A DNA stretch of 64,000 nucleotides from Lepeophtheirus salmonis (GCF_016086655.4 NC_052143.2:26675886-26739885), one strand, 5' to 3'. Positions 1 to 11,084 are shown, numbered from the stretch's first letter. Made by a program: numbers and translations. The notes: generated from the sequence alone by a model not told the origin.

Positions 1-940
1 TTTATCCCAAGTCTATATTGACTATTATTATACAAGAAAACGAAACTTGAAATTGAATTGGGCGTTATAATTCAATTTAAGCTTACCTGGATCTCTAAGA
101 AAACTATGGAAACTACGTCCAGATGACGAACCCTTGCCAAACGGCCAATAAAATACATGTCACCTCTATGTATTTTGTTCCTCATGTGAGATACCAATGA
201 TCTCCCCTATTTTGGTGTCTATGCTAAACACAAGATTTAGATTTTTTTTTGTCTAATTACGGAAAAAACAGCATGAAATTTTTGAAAAATGAGCATCTAA
301 AATATCAAAATTGAGCAATCTGTATACAAAGAAAAAACAACTTATTAGGATAATTTAAATTCTTCATTGTTTTTTTTTAATATTTATTATAATTTTTGGA
401 CAGATTTTGCTTTATTAAATCCGCAAATCAAGATTTCAGGAAAAAATTATTCCTTTAATTTTTAAATTGATCAGTATTGGTAGTTTTAAATATACTAAAA
501 GACAGTTTAACGTCTAGGTTAGTAGTTGGAGCCAATTATATAGGTGACATCATAAGTAGTCATCTTAAATGGTCAGACCTCGTGATCATTATTTCGCTTA
601 AATGGAACATTAAGATTTCACATTTTGGTGCAAAGGTATTTCTCCTTATTCGCAAGATTCAAAGAGGGATTACTCAACAGTAATTTTTTGTCAAATTTCT
701 ACTTCCTTTCATTACTTGTTGTCAGAATCTGGCTTCTTCACATATCTGATTATTTAATCATAACCCTGATTGCATAATTTACATTGGTTTACCTGCAAAC
801 ATAGATTTTTTTTTCTGTGGTTTTCTCGCCTAAAGAAAGACGATTTTTGCAGGTGGATTTTCCCTCCAAATATATCTTCAAAGTATCATCAAAGCTGTTG
901 TGTAATCTAACTAAAATCCATTTTTTATACCAGTCTAATA
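1..940. other. AT-rich stretch, no supported gene
   Basis: No gene is supported here. The short open frames around 477-683 and 817-1029 have no recognisable motif and are what chance would give in A/T-rich DNA. A few ATGAGCA-type words near 285-320 resemble the tandem repeat that follows at 941. Confidence 0.6.
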
Positions 941-1026
941 AAATGAGCAATTTTCAGACAAAAAAGACCAAAATGAGCTACCCTACCCACCCAAAAAAGA
1001 TCGAAATGAGCAATTTTTTGAAAAAT
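941..1026. repeat. Short imperfect tandem repeat, about three units of 30-33 bp
   Basis: The word AAATGAGC recurs at 941, 971 and about 1004, each time followed by A-rich spacer ending in AAAAAAGA or AAAAAGA. The spacing is 30 and 33 bp. The repeat happens to be open in one frame (period of 10-11 residues), but nothing indicates a coding role. Confidence 0.55.
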
Positions 1027-1036
1027 TGAGTTATTG

Positions 1037-2090
1037 CTCTCAAATCTTAACTCTATTTATCACTCATTAGTAACTTAGGTACATAAGTAGATTATTATTT
1101 ACTTTTAAAAGTTATTTTTAACTAAAATTATATTGCTATAAATTACTCGAGAGTATTTAAATACCCGGTTTCATTTGAGTCCGAAGTTCTACTCTATCAA
1201 GAAAAAAATCCATAACCCAACCATAGTATCTTACTCAACTTTCACTGACAAAAAGATACAATTCATATCCTTTCACTAGTTCTAACCTAGGAATTTTATC
1301 TTTAAAAAACACTTCTGGGTAATTTTTTTGATAGCTTTATTCGTTCTTCTTAGAGACTTTTGTATTTATCTGAATATTCTACTTACGTAGACTTCTTCAT
1401 TTAATTCATAAATATTTCCAAAATTTTCTACACAGCTTCTGAATCAAATATACTATGGTCTTCTTTATTAATAAGAATTACATCTGAAAATATTAATACC
1501 CTTTCCAGTAACCAACCTCATGGGATCATAACCTAGAACATCAACATTTTTATTATCTGGCTATTCTGCAATATCTACTTCTTTTTGAAGATCTAATATT
1601 CGTGGAATAGTGATTTATTTCATTGACTACTTCAGGTAGAATACACAGCTCCAAATCGAATTGGTATACCAAACTTGGACATAACGTTCATTATTTCACT
1701 ATTTAGAAATACTTTTAAAGTTGTCAACCCCTGACACAACTTCTGTCAAGTCATCTTCAATAGTTTATTTTATTATCTTCTGGAGTTATTCCCTTTAAAT
1801 CAGTTCATTTTTTTAAATTATATCTAGTACAATTCTATTCTTAATTTTTTTCAATTTGTTTCCTGCTGTGTGACCACTCCTTTTGTATGAACCTGGATCA
1901 TAAGACTTCACAATTCTGCAAATTGTATAATTTTTTAATCAAAATGGCCAATTTTCGATAAAAGTTTTTCAATAGGTTAGATTCAATATTTGCTTTTATG
2001 AGATATCCTATGTATTTTATATCCGTATATTTAATAAAAAATATTGTAAATTCTTTTGAAAAGTGATGAATGTGTAATGCTATTTATGAA
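1037..2090. other. Unassigned AT-rich stretch with weak minus-strand coding-like fragments
   Basis: No gene can be called. Read on the minus strand, 1140-1920 gives several short hydrophilic frames broken by stops and shifts, which could be a very old coding remnant. I recognise no family. An A18 run at 2089-2106 leads into the foldback element. Confidence 0.35.
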
Positions 2091-2100
2091 AAAAAAAAAA

Positions 2101-2240
2101 AAAAAAGGATTAAAGTACATATTTGCCTACTTTTTTCTTTATATAATTATTTGGCTTTCAACTTTATAAGTTAAAATATAGTTGAAAGCAAAAATTATTT
2201 ATAGAAAAAAGTAGGCAAATATGTACTTCAATCCTTTTTT
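2101..2240. mobile_element. 140-bp foldback MITE with ~62-bp arms
   Basis: The left arm (2101-2163) and right arm (about 2178-2240) are reverse complements with only a few differences. Both arms carry AAAGGATTRAAGTACATATT followed by TGCCTACTTTTTTCT. The loop is only about 15 bp, so the unit is nearly a perfect palindrome. It has no coding capacity. The flanking A-run hides any target-site duplication. Foldback or MITE origin is inferred from structure, and the parental family is unknown. Confidence 0.85.
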
Positions 2241-2495
2241 CAAAGATAACACCATAAATGTATCCCTTTTCTAAAGAATTTACGGTCTTTTTGATTAAAT
2301 ATAAGGATATTCATTATACAGTCTTCTGTATAATATTGAAGACTATTTTGCTACTATGATCAATTTTGATTATTGTTTTTTTTTAAATATTATAGAAATA
2401 CCTTTATCGAAAGGTAGAAGCTGATTAAAAGCCGAGATGCATAATATATGACGTACTTGCGTGCAAAAATAAAAGATACAGAAAATAAACGTAGC

Positions 2496-2755
2496 CATGC
2501 TGACAATTTGAAGAATGTTTAAGAGAAGAGAAGCTTAGCTGTCATGACTTAGCATTAGTTTATCTGGAAGCTCCTATAAGAGGAAGGGAAAAACATAAAT
2601 CCCACTCCGTAAATAGGCAGGACATATAGCCTGGAATTACTCCAATGATTTTACACTCATTATTACTCCTTTATCTTTCATGAGCATACGCACTAGTTAA
2701 TACTTTGTAGTTAGATGTTTTGTCTCCAAGAATTAAATAATAATGAAAACAACTC
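2496..2755 (+). repeat. Dispersed repeat family A, copy 1
   Basis: Shares an ordered series of words with copies at 25.36, 47.23 and 56.48 kb: CTGACAATTTGAAGAATGTT, a GCTTAGCTGTCAT-type block, a GAGGAAGGRAA block, a GGAATTACTCC block and, with copy 4, the end word GAATTAAATAATAATGA. Length about 260 bp. No reading frame is conserved, and I see no clear A/B-box promoter, so the class (SINE, MITE or other) is open. Confidence 0.75.
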
Positions 2756-2950
2756 ACATCATCAGTAATGAAAAAATAATAAAATCTGACTAATTGAGTT
2801 TTTCCTAATACTTTACATTAAAAAAAATGAAATGAAAAAATAGCAAGGACTTGGAATAAGAAGACAAAAAAAATGGATCGAAACTGCTCCTAGTGTAGAA
2901 CTCAGACGAGGAAAAGGTGAGAGATAATACGTTTGAAAGAAACGACTTCG

Positions 2951-3076
2951 ATGAACGATGAAATAAGAGAAGATATAGAGGCAGAAGAAGATGAAAACTC
3001 TGGGGAAATTAATAATACAGAAAAGATAAAAGGAAGTCAAGTTAATTCCTTTGAAGAAAAAGTGGGACTAGCTTAA
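2951..3076 (+). CDS. Unrecognised 41-residue acidic micro-ORF, possibly a coding remnant
   Basis: The frame begins MNDEIREDIEAEEDENSGE and runs 41 codons to TAA. It is strongly acidic and hydrophilic, unlike random A/T-rich translations, which give F, I, K, L and Y. About 16 bases further on, another frame gives KWVKDETKLLITWRA, faintly like the tryptophan-bearing start of a Myb/SANT-like DNA-binding domain such as those in Harbinger-associated proteins. Together they may be pieces of one decayed gene or element with a frameshift. No start context, intron or family match supports it further, and chance is a real alternative. Confidence 0.25.
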   Translation: MNDEIREDIEAEEDENSGEINNTEKIKGSQVNSFEEKVGLA

Positions 3077-3615
3077 AAAAATGGGTTAAGGATGAAACGA
3101 AATTACTCATAACGTGGAGAGCATCAACTAGTTTTCAACAACCTTAAATACATTGAATTCAAATTTATGGGAAACATCAATGTAGCATACAGAAGATAAT
3201 AACATATATAAGATATAACAGAATACAATTATAAAAATGACAAACTCTATCATAGAACTCTGAATTATCCAAAAATTGTTGCTTACTGTGATAATAAAAT
3301 AATAAAGTGTGTAAATTCAGTAATAATTAGGCAAAAATATATAATTTATTTTTCAAAAGGTGACGCAGGGTAAATGAAGTCGTACATGTAGAGAAGTTTT
3401 TATCTAATATATAAAAAATTAAATTCTCCCAAAAATTAGGGAATTGCAGAACGGAAATGTAATATAAATCTTCTTTGAGATGTTTAGATACGAAAAATTG
3501 ATTATGTCGGTTTAGGGACAATCAAGATAGTCATTTGTATATTTTCTTGAAAATGCAATTCCAAAAAATTTAATGTTTCAAGATTTGGAATAGAAGGGAT
3601 GAGTAACTACGCATA
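3077..3615. other. Unassigned stretch upstream of the LINE fragment
   Basis: No supported gene. If the LINE at 3616 was once longer, its endonuclease amino-terminal half should lie here, but I could not align any endonuclease motif. Confidence 0.4.
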
Positions 3616-4585
3616 TTGATATTACAACACAAACATTTTAGAGGCTTGAAAAATAACTATATTGACATAGCAAAGTTGGATGATAATTTAAACAATATCT
3701 ACTCACATTTTAGAATCTCCAAAACTCAACCATCTTTGTCCAAAACTTACTATATTATTTGCAATAGAGAGAGTTCACATATTATAAGAAATTTAAAAGC
3801 TATTGCCAATACAGGGTTATCAGACCATAAATTCTCAATACCCAATATAGTTTCACCAAATATGAAAAAATACCAAAGCCACTGGAAAATGAATAACGAA
3901 TTACTCAAATCATGTGCCATATAAACAAAAATATAAGACATGATACAATAAATAAATACGAAAAAAATGAAAACGGCCTAAATATTATCAGTGCCATTAA
4001 AAAATTACATAAAAATGCTATCTATATTTTATTTAATGAAGAAAAGTAGTGAAAATGCAGTAAATTTTGGAACAAGAAGCAAAATCAGCCTTCATTAGAG
4101 CAAGAAAAATAAACAGAAATATCATTAATTTTGATTATAGTATATTATAATCAAGCTATACGAAGAAAAATACAACTTTAACCATATACCCCTCTATAAC
4201 AAAACAGGAGAGTAGAAAAATAGTGGTAAAGGAGTAGAAAACATTGAGGGAAATGTCTATTTAAATATGTTTGAAAGACTCAATAATACAAGCACAAACG
4301 AAAAATATGATTACAGAACTATTGAAAGAAAAAAGAAAGGCATTTGTGGAAGAATTTATCATAAAGAAGCAAAAACATATGATAAATCATAAGGGACCAC
4401 TGGCATAACTACAGAATTCTACAAAAAAAAATACCCATGCAATTTCAATCTTAATGATACTTCACAATCAAATTTTAGACCACTAGAAAATATTAAAGAG
4501 CAGATGGTTGTTCTCTTCAAGAAGAAACACAAAAATCCAATTTAAATTGAAAACCTGAGGCCAATTTTATTTATTAATGTACAGT
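3616..4585 (+). pseudogene. L1-like LINE fragment: endonuclease end, linker and start of reverse transcriptase
   Basis: The open frame 3616-3924 ends with TGLSDHKFS and, about 20 residues later, WKMNNELLK. That pattern is the LSDH catalytic motif of the apurinic-type endonuclease plus the following W-x-LN segment seen in L1-type LINEs. After a broken linker, 4380-4580 reads GITTEFYKK, then FKKKHKNP and LRPILFINVQW in the same sense. These match the start of an L1-like reverse transcriptase (KSPGPDGI-x-EFYK, LIPKKG and NYRPISLLNVDYK in the family). The catalytic palm with YADD is absent because the copy stops at about 4585. Several stops and frameshifts make it non-functional. The clade is inferred from these motifs only. 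Confidence 0.75.
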
Positions 4586-4589
4586 GGCG

Positions 4590-5338
4590 TTAAAACTTAC
4601 TGCAAGTGTGCATTGCTGTTGATATATAGATTTTAGACCAAGTATGTTGCTTGCAAGAAGGCCGGCTCGGTTTATAAGCCCTTTGTATAGGCATGTTGCG
4701 AGTGAAGTGTCGGAATTACTTCTCCGGCTTTCCAATGTACATTTCTTTCGAGACCCTTAAGGAAGTAGTTGCTGAGGGTGTTGGCCTAAACGATTTTGCC
4801 AAGCAATAATCACCTTTGCCCAGTTTCGGCAAAGATATTACTTTCACCTTTTGCTAGCTCTTTGGTGTGTAGCCACTGCTGATAATTACTTTGTAAAGTT
4901 CTGAGACCTAGTACACGATAATGTTCCCAAGTTGTTACAGTACACTGGGTTTCAGACCATCGGATCCTGAACTCTTGTGTGGTCCAAAGGAGTTCAAGGA
5001 TTCTCTAATCCTACTAGCAAAGTCAATATCGAAGTTGGTTATGCCAACTGTCTATCACAGGTAGTAATGATTCTTTACTCTGGGAAGTAAGTTTCCTTTA
5101 GTATTGGTAAAGATTCAGCAGACTGTGAGAGATCGTGTCTAAGACTTTGATCAACTCTATAAAAATTATTCCTATGTTGATTTTCTTTTTCGCTTACCGT
5201 CTTATTCATTTTCGGACGGATAGAGCAGCATCCCTGAGGGATATGTTTTTCCAATAGCTGAATTGAGAGTTTCAAAAAATTTCTTCCAAAATTGAGTCCA
5301 GCATAGCAGCTGTAAGTTCAGTCAATTTTTTATATTAT
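4590..5338 (-). pseudogene. I/R1-like LINE reverse-transcriptase fragment, antisense to its neighbour
   Basis: On the minus strand the frame reads IRESLNSFGPHKSSGSDGL, then a helix with YKVIISSGYTPKS, then VISLPKLGKGDYCLAKSFRP. This is the opening of a non-LTR reverse transcriptase: family pattern KSPGPDGI, then Y-x-P-x-x-WK, then IPKPGKxD and xRPISL. After a frameshift it continues NYFLKGLERNVHWKAGE and LHSQHAYTKG, matching the conserved stretch before the catalytic palm. Stops interrupt it at several places and the FADD/YADD core is missing. It lies head-on against the L1-like fragment at 4585 and abuts a mariner fragment at 5342. The I/R1-type assignment is moderate; membership of the non-LTR reverse transcriptases is strong. 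Confidence 0.82.
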
Positions 5339-5341
5339 ATG

Positions 5342-5805
5342 CAGGGTGGTCCAGATAAATTTGGGAAATAAAAAATATTTAAAGGCTTATAACGAACAAA
5401 CAGAGCCATATATTTTTATTATTTGAAAGCTACATTTAATTAAATTCAATTATTAATAATGAAACTCCCTATTCTTCATAACCTTAGCTACACGGCGCCG
5501 GAAGCATTGGTAGGCCCGGCAACCTCGTAAAGATTCAACTTTGACATTTCAGGGGTAACAGACTTCTTCAGTGCCTCCACAGACGAATCATACTTGGCAC
5601 AGATCTCATGCTCGACCCTCTCTCAGGCATAGAAATCGTAGAAGTTCAGGCCGGGCCTGTTTGCAGGACAAAAATCCAGAATCCAAAAGTGATGATATTT
5701 TGTAGCCAAGACATCATACACTTTTTGCCCTTGTGGGCCGCTGAACTGTCTTGTTGGAAGGTGTAATTTCTTCCTGGGGCTACTCCATCCATATATTTAA
5801 AACGT
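5342..5805 (-). pseudogene. Mariner-type transposase remnant with one terminal repeat
   Basis: The left boundary carries CAGGGTGGTCCAGATAAATT, a typical Tc1/mariner terminal sequence. Inward, the minus strand reads GVAPGRNYTFQQDSSAAHKG, the second catalytic Asp block (FQQDxAxAH). This is followed by WLQNIITFWILDF, a degraded proline-rich SPDLNP block, and SVEALKKSVTPEMSKL from the carboxy-terminal domain. The amino-terminal DNA-binding half and the first catalytic Asp are missing beyond 5805, and no second terminal repeat is visible. Frameshifts separate the blocks. This is a truncated 5'-deleted copy. Confidence 0.85.
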
Positions 5806-7123
5806 CCTAAAAATATAAATTATAGTCGAACATATTAAAGCATAAAAATAAAAGAGGACTAGGAGTGATTAACAAAGATATACAATGGATTTTAATGTTT
5901 TTCTCAATAATTAAATAAAAAGAAAGAAAAATTATAAAGGATGTAATGGTTTGGAACGTAAAGATTCTGTAAACCAACATAGTCTGAAGCTATTAAAGAC
6001 TTAATTAAAAATCATAAGGTTCCAAAGATGACTTCAAAATTTTTTATTTTGAAATATTTTATTCCATCAAAAAATATAAGTTAGTTTAAACAATAGCTAT
6101 TCTTACAGTAAAATAATTAAAAATCAATTAGTCGTCCTATTAATGTTCAATACCCATCAATATATCGTAAATACACAATTAAAAATGTAAGGAACCATAC
6201 AAATCAATTTTTAATGGAAATAATATTAAATGGAAGAGGAAAAAAAAATATCTTCAATTATTGTACTAAGACGAACTGGGGTAATTATCAACGGTCCTAA
6301 GGAACACATTAAAACAATTTTTTAAAATAAACTAAAGACGTTTGAAATGCTTATGAAGTACAAAGTAGCAAAAATAACTTATTTTTTTGGGAACAACTGT
6401 GGGTTTTAAAATTTCATTAAAATTTATTTTTTGAGAATAATAATGTGCTTTTTTGTGAATAGTTGTAGATTTAAAAAAAAATTTTAATTATCAAATTGTA
6501 TATTTGAAATATAATTTTTCAAATTTTTTCCTAATTTTTTAATCTTTTTTAAAAAACGAATTAATCTTAATTCTAATTTAGATAATAATAGTGATATTGA
6601 CTCCTCTTTGGTCAGATAAAAGTACATTTTAGTCTAACATTTATGAGTAAACAATACTTTAACTAAATGGTGTAGATAATTCCTTATCAAAATAAAGAGT
6701 AGTTTTTTTTAACCGTTCGCAATTTTCTCTGACCTCATCCAGTCCCCTAACAAACTGGTTTTAGTGCAAACACATACTAATGGAGAAAAAGTGTGTTAAA
6801 ATGTCACGCTACCCCTTCACTTGCTCATTCTGCTTCCTTACAACAACAAAACCTGTCTGCTCCTAATCAAGAACAAAAACTTTAGCCACTTTTCTGTATT
6901 TTGTGCAATTTAAATGGTAAATAGAAGAAATATTTTTGGCCAAAGCGGTTTTTTGTATTCTTCCTAAAATTCAGAAAAAGTGTTTGAAAAGATAATGAAG
7001 TCCCACTGATAATTATTACCTGGAAGCCTTGCGACCCTAGAAGAGGCCAAAATCGATCTAAATCATGTTTTGTTTTTTTGAGAAAAATAAACAAAAAAAA
7101 TTGAGAAGAATATCGAACAGTCG
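5806..7123. other. AT-rich stretch, no supported gene
   Basis: Mostly A/T runs. If the maT-like element at 7124 had an amino-terminal helix-turn-helix it should lie in 6700-7110, but I could not recognise it. The long minus-strand open frame at 6882-7166 shows no family motif. Confidence 0.5.
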
Positions 7124-7862
7124 ATGAATGCAGTCGCTGACAGCATCCATGTAGCGTCCCGCTCAACTTTCTATCGTGTCATCAATGAAGACTTACGTAT
7201 CCATAGCTATGCACGTTGCAAGGGACAACTTTTAACTCTGTCAAACAGAGAGAAAAGGGTCATCCAAACCATGTCTTTGATGAAGGTAAAACAGAAGCCT
7301 CCCGTGAAAGATATTGCCTGGTTCTTCTGATATGAGAAAAATGTATGTCAAACCCAGAAGCACAACTCCAGGAATAATAGATGGTTGGCAAAAAAGCTTG
7401 TTATTGGCGGTTTTTTGAAGCGAAGTTCAAATCACGCAGCCTTTCATCTTCAAACTGGACCTGAATGTGAACACCAGGGTCTACATTAGTTTTCTGCCAA
7501 CCAAAGTTTTCTCCTGGATCCGTAGCATCATAAAAGACGAACCTTGGATCTGGCAGCAAAACGGGTAACCCTGTCACTGAAACTAAACAACACTCGATTT
7601 TCTTGATTATGAAAATGAGATGTACAACCTGTCGAGTTCTTGCCCTACTCATTCGCCGATATTAAACCCTTTACGACTACTCTGTCTTGGTCAATTTTGA
7701 ATAGGTTTTCAAGGAATGTCCCCACGGTACTATAATATCCTTGAGAGCTGGAATATGGAGGGCATTCTGGACTTTACCAAGTGGGGTAGTCAAGAAGGCA
7801 GTAGGGCGTTCCTGGAGACGTTGTACACCTGTCATCAAGCTAACGGCGACTTTATAAATTGA
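7124..7862 (+). pseudogene. maT-like Tc1/mariner-superfamily transposase remnant
   Basis: The frame starts around a HTH end that reads VASRSTFYRVINEDLRIHSY. It continues with a charged linker, then DIAWFFYEKNVCQTQKHNSR-type sequence after one shift (first catalytic block, DEKxFxxDxxxNxxNDR in the family). Next come PHFF-type VNTRVYISFLPTKVFSWI, WIWQQNG (second catalytic block, Asp changed to Asn) and THSPILNPL (third block, Asp lost). The terminal CHQANGDFIN and a TGA at 7860-7862 follow. The order and spacing fit the arthropod maT/DD37D-like group. At least three frameshifts and several stops mean it is dead. I could not identify terminal repeats. Confidence 0.8.
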
Positions 7863-9130
7863 AAGTCAAATTAGTGTTATAATGTTGTTTTTGTGATAAC
7901 TTAAATAAAATCGGTTAAGAAACAAAGTTAAAGCAACGTTTTACTATTTTTCGGCTTCCGGACGTTTATATCAAACATCGTTCGACTTAATTAACAATGA
8001 TTTTTAACATCCTAAACATTAAAATATGAATAAAGTATTTCTGTATTTTGTCCATAATATAATCAACCAACGGATATATATATTTTCTATTACTATGATT
8101 AAATTCAAATAAAGTAAATTACCTCTTAACTATGAGCATCAGCATAGATAATAGTTAATTTTTCATATTAAAAATATAATATCACTCAATCCCTATTAAT
8201 TAGCTTAAAAAGCTTTTCTTAAATATTAGTTTTCATCACGGTAAACGTTCTTCACGAGGAATTTTACTCACTATGACTTTCTTCTAATTTTAAAATAAAC
8301 AATATGATTAATTATAAATTTATATTACATTTTCAAATATTCTTATAATTACCTTTTTTAATCCTCATGGATCAGGTATAATAAATTAAATTAGGAAGTG
8401 ATATATTATGTCACTGTACTTTTGGTACAAGTCATGGCAAAGTAATGAAAGTTCAATTTTAATTAACTTTTATGACGTTATAAGTTATATGAATTATCAT
8501 TTTTAAATCTGTATCCAATTAAGTAAACCAAATTGATGACAAGAGTTTGATAAGTAATGGGTTTAGCCATAAAAGCCTCTTTTTTTAACTTTATATGAAA
8601 TGAAAAATGTGTTTTTTTCTTCTCAAATATTTTTTTTTGTAAGTAGATCAAACAGATTTGATAATGTTTAAATACATATAATATCTTTTTTAATTAAAAT
8701 ATTTCAAAAGAATGAAGACTTCACAAAATTTATTTTAATAAAGGATAATATTTTAATTCCCTTTGATAGGTTGGTTTTGAAGAGTCTTAGACCCTTGGAT
8801 ATTATTAAGGACATTACATTTTTTTGTCCATGAGAAGAAAAAAATATAACGTATTTATATTATAGAAAAACAAATTTTGCAATAAAATTAAGCAAAAACC
8901 CAAAAATCATTTTTCCAAGACAATTTTGATATTTTCTCAAATACATATTCAGATATAAATTATGGATAAACTGTAATAATACAATTTTTCATATGGATAT
9001 ATGAGAAGATTCCTTTAAATTTTAAACTATGTAGATTATAAAATAAATCATTATTTTTTTTTTATTATCTTACAAAAAGTATGTTTAATTGAATTTCAGT
9101 TATTTTTCCATCTCTAAATACTCAAAAGTT
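7863..9130. other. AT-rich stretch, no supported gene
   Basis: Long A/T-rich sequence with no open frame of note and no repeat I could match elsewhere in the window. Confidence 0.55.
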
Positions 9131-9132
9131 TA

Positions 9133-9620
9133 CAGTGGGGAACCCAAAACTTGTAGTTGCATGACTGAATTACAAAAACGGGATTGTTATCAAGAAGGCA
9201 ATTCATAACCAATTTGTGATTTATTTAAATACTACATGTTTTATTCAATATGTCCTCCTTCACAAGGCATAACGACTTTGAGACGCCGGTGAACAAATTT
9301 GGATGCTCTGGATGATGAAGAACACACTGTGGAGTACCACACTGTCACGATAGCAGCTCAGAGGCCATCCCAATTTGGTTGAGAGATGTGGCAGACTTTC
9401 TTCTCTAAGAAAATTCAAACTGTTAAGTCCAGGTGGTTGTGCTCAGAGATAAAGGAGGCCACATGGAGGTAGTCCAGAAGTCAGACATATTGTCTGTAGA
9501 AGTTACGATTCTTCTTGTCTGTATGAGGCTATAATGGACTTCTTGATGGTGTAGGTAGTCTGGTTGGTTATTTACAGTCTCTGCTGCCTTTTTGTCAATA
9601 ATAAGTTATATAATTTATTT
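9133..9620 (-). pseudogene. Family M1 Tc1/mariner transposase remnant, copy 1 (carboxy-terminal half)
   Basis: The minus strand ends in SKFVHRRLKVVMPCEGGHIE followed by a stop at 9241-9243, the standard end of IS630/Tc1-type transposases (xRRLxxVxxxxGGHIE). Upstream in the protein, DFWTTSMWPPLS matches the D-F-W-x-x-x-x-WPPSSPDLNP block that precedes the third catalytic residue. CAGTGGGGAACCC after TA at 9131 may be the terminal repeat. The amino-terminal half is missing. The DNA is related along its length to the copies at 17.34 kb (same strand) and 35.4 kb (opposite strand). Confidence 0.8.
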
Positions 9621-9634
9621 ATTATACAGCAGAA

Positions 9635-9758
9635 AAAGAAAAAGAAAGGGGAAAACCCCGGAATAATGTCACGAGGACTGAATTGAATCGGATGGAACCA
9701 CACTGTACTGGAACGCGGTCTTTGGTCCTAAATAACTACCAACGCAACACAAGAGATG
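9635..9758. repeat. Fragment related to the 56.24-kb TA-flanked MITE
   Basis: A run of GGAC/GGTCC-rich sequence (ATGTCACGAGGACT, GAACGCGGTCTTTGGTCCT and then AAATAACTACCAACGCAACAC) is similar to 42615-42710 and to the right end of the MITE at 56243-56472, which ends AAATAAGGACTAGCACAACAC. It abuts or overlaps the end of the M1 element. Only partial similarity can be judged by eye. Confidence 0.5.
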
Positions 9759-9995
9759 ATTGTGCGTTTAAAGAACCTTATATAGTAAGGAATATTATTA
9801 CTATAACATTTTACTCTAGTCTTTTAACAAGATAAAAGAATCCGAATTTTTCTAATTTTATGTTTAATGGTAATCCCTTTATTACAAATGTTGGCATATG
9901 CATATCCATGTTTTATCAATAGCTTCTAGTTTTTGTTGTCTAAATTATAATTATCATTTTAAAATCGTTTTATGAAATTTAATTTTTCTTTGTGA

Positions 9996-10883
9996 CATGT
10001 GTGCACGTCTAAAACTGAACATTCTGAAATTTTTAAATAATTCTGAAATTTTGTAAATAATTCTGTAATTTTTAAAGTGGTCGACGAATTCATTTATTTT
10101 AAACGAAATATGAGAGTCTTAAGACACATGTCTATTCAATATGGCCGCCCATGTTCTCCACTACCAACTCCAGCCTAGACCGGAACTTGCTACATGACTT
10201 GGCGATGAAGCTCTGGTCGTCTTGAGAGCAGACTTCAGCTGGTCCTTGGACTTGTATTGGACTCCCGACAGCATCCCCTTTAAACGTCCAAACACTGCAA
10301 AATCAATCAGGCGAGTGAGGCAAGTTTTCTTAAGCTTGCTGAGAAGAATCTTCGAACTTACGAGGCGTTTTTCCTTGTCTATAGGCTTGAGGGTTTGGCG
10401 AAGGGTTCTCTTGTAGACCTTAAGGCCAAGATCTTTCTTAACTAGCCGGTCCGTGGTCCTTCTGCTGACGTTGAACTCCCTGGGGAGGCTGCCGACGGTG
10501 ACCTTGCCTCTCTAGTCCTCGACAGACTTTTTCACGGCAGCAACCATTTTGTCCCACCTTCGAGGCCTTGACTTAGTTCTTGTAGTCGCCTCAGGAGTCT
10601 CTTTGGCTACCACGCTGTAAATGGTGGTGCGGATGCAGTTTAGAACCTTGGCAATTTCAGTGGGAGTTTCCCCCCGCACAGAAAGTTCCAAAATTGCGAC
10701 TCGACGTCTCTCCATATTATCGGCTGTTTTTTCACTGTTGCTATTTAGATTTTCCTGGAGTTTTGTTTATAACTAGTCAAGACTCTTGCCTCGAAGTATA
10801 AGCCTATTTCAACTCAATAAAATCACAAATATGTGCATGGGGTAAAATTTAAAGGAGTGTTCAGTTTTAGACGCGCACACCTG
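9996..10883 (-). mobile_element. 888-bp TIR-bounded Tc1/mariner element, internally deleted
   Basis: The left end CATGTGTGCACGTCTAAAAC-TGAACA and the right end, read inward on the other strand, CAGGTGTGCGCGTCTAAAAC-TGAACA, form terminal inverted repeats of about 28 bp with three mismatches. The right end is followed by TA at 10884-10885; the left is preceded by GA, a decayed TA. Full elements of this kind are about 1.2-1.3 kb, so roughly 350-450 bp are missing from the middle. Three ~20-bp tandem units (ATTCTGAAATTTT-type) lie just inside the left repeat at 10021-10077. Confidence 0.9.
10132..10715 (-). pseudogene. Internally deleted transposase of the 9996-10883 element
   Basis: The start at 10715 gives MERRRVAILELSVRGETPTE, a helix-turn-helix that continues IAKVLNCIRTTIYSVV. 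It is followed by a second DNA-binding subdomain reading GSLPREFNVSRRTTDRLVKK and DLGLKVYKRTLRQTLKPIDK. After about KILLSKLKKT the catalytic core is gone: there is no DE-K or QQD block. The sequence joins to LIDFAVFGRLKG, related to the NPLDFSVWxxLxxK block that carries the third acidic residue, and ends in a shifted frame as SRLELVVENMGGHIE with the stop at 10132-10134. There is one in-frame TAG (after KKSVED). It is GC-richer than the surroundings. DNA-binding function is imaginable only if the early stop is ignored; catalysis is impossible. Confidence 0.88.
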
Positions 10884-11084
10884 TACATTCATATTTTTTT
10901 TATTTGCATTACTTCATGTGGTTAAAATATGGGATATTTGAATTTTATATTTACTAAAATGTTGTAATATTATAACTTTTCTTATTTCAACCGTTAGTTT
11001 AATTCTACCAAATATAAAATATAATATTTATATTAACATAAATAAATAGGCCGTAGGTTTATAAATAACGGCATAATACACGTT

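Noticed and set aside
4578..4600. TACAGTGGCGTTAAAAC as a Tc1 or hAT terminal repeat
   Set aside because: The L1-like RT reading (LFINVQW) continues across this word, and the sequence after it is an antisense LINE, so it is probably coincidence.
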